A stretch of 64,000 bases of DNA from Ruminococcus sp. GTDB lineage: Bacteria; Bacillota_A; Clostridia; Oscillospirales; Ruminococcaceae. The position numbers and the translations under genes are program-made. The notes under the pieces are model-generated. The model saw only the letters and a list, made by a program, of their open reading frames with translations, did no database searches and was not told where the DNA came from. The stretch is taken from the NCBI RefSeq assembly GCF_016283395.1, contig NZ_JAEEMU010000035.1:1-64000 (forward strand). Direction: 5' to 3'. Below, one piece after another: positions 59,317 through 64,000 of this stretch. How positions within the stretch are numbered: position 1 is the first letter of the stretch; the number at the start of each line of letters is the position of its first letter.

Positions 59317-60414
59317 ATGAAAGAACAAGAATTTGATGAGTTAGTTGAAAAAGCACGTACCGCCGACCTTGTAGATTATTTCAGGACAAGTGGTTACACA
59401 TTAAAGAAAATAAGCGGCGAAGTATATATTAATGAAGTCAAAGGACTTACAATTAATCCTGAAACTAACAGCTGGTTTTCACACTACAATCAGGTGGGAC
59501 GTGTCAATAATTCAATCGACTGCCTTACAATTATTCTTGATAAATCATTCAAGGATGCCGTGTATGAGTTAACAGGTCAAGACGTTTCTCGTACTCATTC
59601 CAGTGGTTCATATGATAGAAAAAATAAGCCGAAAGTTTCTCCAACTGTTAAGACAAATGAAGGAACAAAAGAGAAAAAAGAAATGATAATGCCCGAACAC
59701 GCACCAACTCAGCGCAGAGTATTTGGCTATCTTCACTCAGGCAGACACATACCAAATGAAGTTATCAGAGAGCTTGTTGATGCAAAATTATTGTATCAGA
59801 CTGAGCTTGATATTAAAGGGACACTGCAAGGAAAAGAACAGATTTTCAAGAAAGCAAATGCAGTTTTTGTTCACACAGATGATAATGGAAATGCTGTCGG
59901 CGGTGAGATACAAGGACTCGATATTCGTAAAAGATACAAGGGCATGGTCGCAGGTACAGGAGAGTCTTTTTTCAAATTTGTACCTGTGAAGGAAGCAAAA
60001 GTTGTAAGAGCTTTTGTGTTTGAAAGTGCGATAGACCTCATGAGCTTCTATAGTATGTGCAATGACAAGTCGAAGCTCAAAGGTACAATGCTTGTGTCAA
60101 TGGCTGGACTAAAACCTCACGTTGTAAGAATGCTCAGAGAGAAAGAAATCAATGTGATCTCAGCCGTTGACAATGATGAAGCTGGAAGAAAATTTGAGAA
60201 AGAAAATAATATATCTCGTTCAAGTTTTGTAACCGAGAAGCTCGACATTCACAACTTCAAAGATTGGAACGAACGTCTTGAATATCAGAACAAGCATCCG
60301 AATTTTTTGACAGAGGAACAGAGTATAATAAATGACTATCACAAAAAAATTTCAGAAGAACACACAAAAGAAATGAAACAAGAGCGCACTCAGGAAATGA
60401 CAAGGAGTAGATAA
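59317..60414 (+). CDS. DUF3991/TOPRIM-domain protein, primase-like
   Basis: 365 residues. The N-terminal half matches the CHC2-type/DUF3991 pattern (LTINPETNSWFSHYNQVGRVNNSIDCLTIILDK) without a Cys zinc site. The C-terminal TOPRIM has the Glu in FVFESAIDLMSFY and DxD in SAVDNDEAGRKF. It probably takes part in priming or processing transferred DNA. AAGGAGG precedes the ATG. The next gene starts at its last base. Confidence 0.85.
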   Translation: MKEQEFDELVEKARTADLVDYFRTSGYTLKKISGEVYINEVKGLTINPETNSWFSHYNQVGRVNNSIDCLTIILDKSFKDAVYELTGQDVSRTHSSGSYDRKNKPKVSPTVKTNEGTKEKKEMIMPEHAPTQRRVFGYLHSGRHIPNEVIRELVDAKLLYQTELDIKGTLQGKEQIFKKANAVFVHTDDNGNAVGGEIQGLDIRKRYKGMVAGTGESFFKFVPVKEAKVVRAFVFESAIDLMSFYSMCNDKSKLKGTMLVSMAGLKPHVVRMLREKEINVISAVDNDEAGRKFEKENNISRSSFVTEKLDIHNFKDWNERLEYQNKHPNFLTEEQSIINDYHKKISEEHTKEMKQERTQEMTRSR

Positions 60415-60755
60415 TGGCTGAGAAAAAAGAGAGTAAAAAGTCTGCTGCGGTTGAATTATATTTCAACCGCAACCAGATAAATGGACTGATGTATGTCTTA
60501 GATTGTTTTGTCAAAGCGGACAAAACAAATAAGTATGGGAAATATGCAGCTGCATTAAAAAAAGCTGTAACAAATTACAGTCGTATGTTTGTCAGTGACG
60601 GTGAAGAGATGATAGTTTTTCATCTTTTCAATAAAGAAGCTGCAACAATTATAAAACTGTTTTCAATTTACATTGCAGCTGTTCAGGAGATGCCAGAACA
60701 GTATTTTGATAAGATCGTTGAAGTGATTATGAATAGAAATGATGAAAATGAGTGA
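60414..60755 (+). CDS. hypothetical protein upstream of the relaxase
   Basis: 113 residues, mostly helical, with a Lys-rich start and no recognised motif. It starts at the final base of the TOPRIM gene and lies next to the candidate oriT, so a role as a relaxosome accessory is conceivable but not shown. Confidence 0.6.
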   Translation: MAEKKESKKSAAVELYFNRNQINGLMYVLDCFVKADKTNKYGKYAAALKKAVTNYSRMFVSDGEEMIVFHLFNKEAATIIKLFSIYIAAVQEMPEQYFDKIVEVIMNRNDENE

Positions 60756-60936
60756 TGAGAAAAGGGTTTGGGAATTCCCAAAAGAAGTGGAACGCACAGA
60801 ACAAGTTTCATTATTTTTTGGGAAAAAATATGTCAGTTCTCAGCTTGACACGAAACGCAGTTATGTAAGGTTAAGGAAGCATTCCTTACGCAAAAGTGGA
60901 GCAAAGCGCAACACCCTGTTTTGTCGTACCTTTTAG
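60748..60936 (+). CDS. doubtful small ORF running into the candidate oriT
   Basis: 62 residues. The N-terminal part (KRVWEFPKEVERTEQVSLFF) looks protein-like, but the C-terminal third is a translation of the inverted-repeat DNA. There is no clear ribosome site, and it overlaps the previous gene by 8 nt. Confidence 0.25.
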   Translation: MSDEKRVWEFPKEVERTEQVSLFFGKKYVSSQLDTKRSYVRLRKHSLRKSGAKRNTLFCRTF

Positions 60937-60988
60937 GGTATGACAAAACAGGTATTGCGTGACAGTACCCTTTTTGACAAAAGGGTAC
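60907..60988. other. candidate origin of transfer (oriT)
   Basis: Directly upstream of the relaxase gene. CCTGTTTTGTC (60915-60925) pairs with GACAAAACAGG (60942-60952), extended inward by GTACC/GGTAT and outward by CGCAA/TTGCG. A second perfect hairpin GTACCCTTTT/AAAAGGGTAC (60965-60988) follows. No exact nick consensus is recognised. Confidence 0.55.
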
Positions 60989-61030
60989 ATTTTAGCGGCT
61001 TCGCTGAAAAAAAAGAAAGGAATTTGAGGT

Positions 61031-62896
61031 ATGGAAAGTTTCAGCATCAGCTTCACTCTTGGCAAAGGAAGCTCCCCTCATGGTGGAAATATTCGTCATA
61101 ACAACAGAGACTATTATGCCGAAAATGTTCAGAAAAATAACACAGCTTTGAATGTAGAATACAAGAGACAGGATATTGAAGATGCCTTTCATGAGTTGTT
61201 TGATGAAGCATTGAAAGAATATAACGACAAGCAGACCAGAAAGGATCGTGTCATTGAAGATTACTATTCTCACTTAAAAAATAGTAAGAGAGAGTCTCCT
61301 TTCTACGAAGCAATCATTCAGTTTGGTAACACAGAAGATACTCCTTGTGGAAGTGAACGTGGCGAGATCGCTAAGCAAATGTTGGATGAATATATGAAAG
61401 ATTTTCAGAAACGAAATCCAAATCTTTTTGTTTTCAATGCAGTTCTTCACATGGACGAAGCAAGTCCTCACATACACCTTGACTTCGTTCCATACTATAC
61501 AAAAGGAAGAACCAATGGATTGCAAAAAGGAGTTTCAATGAAGGCTGCTCTTGATGAACAAGGTTTTAAAGCTCACGGACAAAAATTAAATCGCTTGGTT
61601 GCTTGGGAAGCTTCGGAGAGAAAAGCAATGGAAAAAATTCTTCATGACCATAAGTTCGTCCGTGCAGAAAAACAAGATTATCATAAGCACATGAGCGTTG
61701 AAGATTACAAATTAAAAATGGCAGAAGCTCCTATGCGTGAAGCTCTTAGAAAGCAGCACTTTGTCTCCTCAGAAAAAATAACAGAAGAAAATATTCGTAA
61801 ACTGAGAATGTCGGTGGAGAGTTCAAAGGAAAGAATTGCTGAGCTTGAAAAAGAAAAATCATCACCGCATAAATCTTTCTTCTACTCCGATCCTGACAAG
61901 CAAGCATTCATTCAGTCAAGAATGGATGCTGCACACATTCCTTACGTTGAAACAGAAAACGGTTTTGATGCACAGGAATGTTACGTTGAACAAATCAGGC
62001 AGTGGGAAAAAGAATTCAAATCTTCATCGAAGTCTTACCGTGACAAGCTCATGAATGATATTGACAGATTGCTTATGCAATGCAAGGACGTTGAAGAATT
62101 ATACAAGAAACTTCAAGCTGAAGGATACACAGTTAAGTTTGGAAAGTATGTCTCGGTCAGACCGCCAAAGGCTGAAAGGTTTATACGATTGAAGTCTCTT
62201 GGTGAGGAATATAACGAACGTGCTTTACAGAATAGAATACAGAACAGTGTAAAATTTGAGAACAAGCTCAGTGAGAATATTGAGAAAGCAAAGGCTGATA
62301 ACAGTCCAACTTACAAGACTCTGAGTACGATACGTTTCTATACAGTTACATTCAAGAAAGGTCTGCTCCCCTGCCGAAAGAAGTTTAAGCAGCAGCCGTT
62401 CTCATGGACTAATGATGAAGAACTCGACAAACTACTTCTTCTCAACAAGAAAATTAATCAGGGTGCAACTATTGAGTCCATGAGATTGGACTTTGCCAAA
62501 CTTGAAAAGGACTTGAAAGAAAAGAGTAATGCAGCTGAGGAAGCTCGGAAGAAAGTTCAGCGACTTGCCAAAGGTCAGGAAGCGTTTGAAGTATTGTTTG
62601 AGGGGAAGAAATCAGATAAGATTACATTAGAGGAAGCTCAGATTTATCAGAAGCGTTACCCTAACATCAACGCCAATACTTACCGTCAGGCAATAGAGAT
62701 CGTTGATGAAGCTCGCCGTGAATATGACAACATAAATGGTAAAGTCAAGGAGCTTGAGAAAGAAATTCGTGAACTCATCGGAGCTATCTCCATTGCTGAA
62801 CAGGTTCGTGCCGGTACTTACGTTCAGGAGCTTGTAAGCAAAGAAAACATTCACAGGAATGCAGATGTTCTTCCAAATGGAGTATTTCAGTTATGA
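61031..62896 (+). CDS. MOBV-like (Pre/Mob) relaxase
   Basis: 621 residues. Motif I HNNR is in NIRHNNRDYYAEN (about residue 22), and the metal-binding motif HMDEASPHIHLDFVPY is at about 139-154. After the nuclease domain (about 1-220) comes a long coiled-coil C-terminal region, and residues about 575-610 contain more heptad-like Lys/Glu sequence. It would nick oriT and lead the strand into the recipient. The MobA/MobL family is the main alternative. AAAGGAA precedes the ATG, and it overlaps traX by 4 nt. Confidence 0.85.
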   Translation: MESFSISFTLGKGSSPHGGNIRHNNRDYYAENVQKNNTALNVEYKRQDIEDAFHELFDEALKEYNDKQTRKDRVIEDYYSHLKNSKRESPFYEAIIQFGNTEDTPCGSERGEIAKQMLDEYMKDFQKRNPNLFVFNAVLHMDEASPHIHLDFVPYYTKGRTNGLQKGVSMKAALDEQGFKAHGQKLNRLVAWEASERKAMEKILHDHKFVRAEKQDYHKHMSVEDYKLKMAEAPMREALRKQHFVSSEKITEENIRKLRMSVESSKERIAELEKEKSSPHKSFFYSDPDKQAFIQSRMDAAHIPYVETENGFDAQECYVEQIRQWEKEFKSSSKSYRDKLMNDIDRLLMQCKDVEELYKKLQAEGYTVKFGKYVSVRPPKAERFIRLKSLGEEYNERALQNRIQNSVKFENKLSENIEKAKADNSPTYKTLSTIRFYTVTFKKGLLPCRKKFKQQPFSWTNDEELDKLLLLNKKINQGATIESMRLDFAKLEKDLKEKSNAAEEARKKVQRLAKGQEAFEVLFEGKKSDKITLEEAQIYQKRYPNINANTYRQAIEIVDEARREYDNINGKVKELEKEIRELIGAISIAEQVRAGTYVQELVSKENIHRNADVLPNGVFQL

Positions 62897-63615
62897 AAAA
62901 ATTGACCGCAACACAAATAAAGGTCATAGCTATTATCGCTATGACCTTAGACCATATTGCATATACTTTTCTTCCAGCCGGTACGGCTCCCCATTATATC
63001 ATGCACCTTGTCGGTAAGACAACGGCTCCCATTATGTGCTTCTTTCTCGCTGAAGGTTTCAGGTATACGCATGATAAAAAGAAGTACTTTCTCAGATTAT
63101 TATTGTTCGCTGTCATAAGTCAGCCTATATATTATGTATATGTATATAGGACAGCACCTACAAGTATTCTTCACTTCATGCGCAACATGAGTATGATAGT
63201 TAGTCTGATGCTTTCATTCATCTGCTTGTTGATCCTGACAAACGAAAAGCTTAACATTACAGCTAAAGGTATATTAACTGTAATTACAGTTTCGTTTGCA
63301 CAGTTTGCGGACTGGGGGTATATTATTCCGGTCTGGACGGTAATATTTTTCTTTTTCAATAAAGATAAATATAAGAAGCTGGCTACATTTATAGTAGCAA
63401 CGATAATAATTCTGCCGGTAACATTCTTAAAATACTATGACAGCTATGCCGCCTTCACTTTCAATTACGGTGCGCTTCTCGCTCTGATACCGATACACTT
63501 TTACAGTGGCAAGCGTGAACGCAGCAGCACCCCATTGAAAAAGAAAATCAATCGCTGGTTCTTCTATGTTTACTATCCAGTGCATATGATGGTGCTTTAT
63601 TTAATCGGAACTTGA
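62893..63615 (+). CDS. traX: TraX-family membrane protein
   Basis: 240 residues. It starts LTATQIKVIAIIAMTLDHIAYTFLP, a TraX hallmark with the DH pair, followed by six or more membrane helices and a Lys-rich C-terminal loop. In F-type plasmids TraX acetylates pilin, and in Firmicute elements the target is unknown. Its stop codon overlaps the -35 box of the downstream RNA promoter. Confidence 0.88.
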   Translation: MKKLTATQIKVIAIIAMTLDHIAYTFLPAGTAPHYIMHLVGKTTAPIMCFFLAEGFRYTHDKKKYFLRLLLFAVISQPIYYVYVYRTAPTSILHFMRNMSMIVSLMLSFICLLILTNEKLNITAKGILTVITVSFAQFADWGYIIPVWTVIFFFFNKDKYKKLATFIVATIIILPVTFLKYYDSYAAFTFNYGALLALIPIHFYSGKRERSSTPLKKKINRWFFYVYYPVHMMVLYLIGT

Positions 63616-63640
63616 CAAACTTATTGTTCAGTGATATAAT
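63612..63640 (+). promoter_or_regulatory. ideal promoter for the terminal RNA
   Basis: TTGACA (63612-63617), 17 bp, TATAAT (63635-63640), with an extended -10 TGA directly before. It is among the strongest promoters in the window and overlaps the traX stop codon. Confidence 0.9.
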
Positions 63641-63646
63641 GTAATC

Positions 63647-63945
63647 GTGATATATGCATAAACTGGTATATCATGCTTCGATTGAGTGTGGGAACTCAGT
63701 CAAGCGTAAACCATAGACACATACTGTGATTTATTGAGTTTCTATCGGGATAGACGAGGTATCCTTGGAGTGAAGCAAGATTAATTGCGATGTCTATGCA
63801 TTGTGTACCGTAAACCTGGCGAGAGCAAATTTAGCTATCTATCCTCGTTGTGCTATCTAAAAGATTCTGGTAGAATTGTGCATCTCGAAGCTTTACACCC
63901 ATCCATATATTATTAAGGCAATTGTTTTAAACAACTGTCTTTTTA
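63647..63945 (+). ncRNA. structured non-coding RNA at the right end of the element
   Basis: About 300 nt between the promoter and a terminator (CAATTGT/ACAACTG hairpin at 63919-63937, then TCTTTTT). Stems seen: TGATATA/TATATCA (63648-63673), a 12-bp hairpin with one bulge GCTT-G-ATTGAGT/ACTCAGT-C-AAGC (63675-63705) and a long-range CATAGACA/TGTCTATG (63712-63719 with 63791-63798). A small hairpin TCTA/TAGA lies inside. No ORF with a ribosome site. AGCTTTACAC (63889-63898) pairs with 63953-63962 across the terminator. I do not recognise the family. Confidence 0.65.
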
Positions 63946-64000
63946 AGGTTGTGTGTAAAGCTCCTTCAATACTGATCCTATTAAGTCCTTACACTCAATT

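Noticed and set aside
63394..63401. GTAGCAAC in traX as another palindrome copy
   Set aside because: Only one arm is present and the left side does not pair at the right distance. Treated as chance.
24418..64000. Prophage interpretation of the element
   Set aside because: No capsid, tail, portal or terminase genes. Relaxase, coupling protein and VirB-type genes indicate conjugation.

Overview
The window looks like a low-to-moderate GC anaerobic Firmicute of the fibre-degrading Ruminococcus type (R. flavefaciens/albus-like). The evidence is two secreted GH11 xylanases with long Asn/Gln/Trp-rich linkers, a dockerin-bearing papain-like peptidase, TTGACA/TATAAT promoters and strong Shine-Dalgarno sequences. 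The species is inferred from gene content only.

Host chromosome (1 to about 24,395). Bases 140-3163 hold a plus-strand run: a small membrane protein, endonuclease III, a YjbQ-family protein, a Sir2 deacylase and a lipoprotein. Bases 3215-11002 hold an ABC-F ATPase, an orphan solute-binding lipoprotein, two membrane proteins of unknown function and a SulP transporter. They are separated by intergenic regions rich in small palindromic elements, including a 95-bp cloverleaf and a candidate small RNA. Bases 11632-15264 form a minus-strand ECF sigma factor / membrane regulator / dockerin-peptidase cluster. Bases 15819-24087 form a xylan module. Two GH11 xylanases lie on opposite strands with near-identical N-terminal coding sequence, one fused to a CE4 deacetylase and the other to a CE1-type esterase. 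Between them lie a GGDEF protein and a small protein. The two xylanase genes and the GGDEF gene share repeated upstream motifs at the same spacing from a TATAAT box, which suggests one regulon.

Integrative conjugative element (about 24,396 to beyond the right edge). The left end carries a 23-bp tRNA 3'-end fragment (minus strand) next to a tyrosine integrase. Then follow ParA/ParB, SSB, a PcfB-like protein and a VirD4 coupling protein, VirB2-like, VirB6-like, VirB3-like (PrgI) and VirB4 transfer proteins, surface or envelope proteins, an XRE regulator, topoisomerase III and a replication-type winged-helix protein. After these come a 3,927-residue methylase-helicase polyprotein, a TOPRIM protein, a candidate oriT, a MOBV-like relaxase and TraX. 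The last 390 bases hold a structured, untranslated transcription unit with an ideal promoter and a terminator. The right attachment site is not in the window.

The most unusual signals are these. (1) About two dozen copies of an 18-bp interrupted palindrome (GTTGCTACAAGTAGCAAC and arm-covarying variants) are scattered through the element, in intergenic DNA and in frame inside at least seven genes, often as pairs exactly 30 bp apart. They are candidate centromere-like sites for the element's own ParB. (2) A TnpV-like gene is encoded in the +1 frame inside the giant methylase-helicase gene. (3) A structured RNA lies at the element's right end. (4) The xylanase/GGDEF genes share a phased cis-motif.
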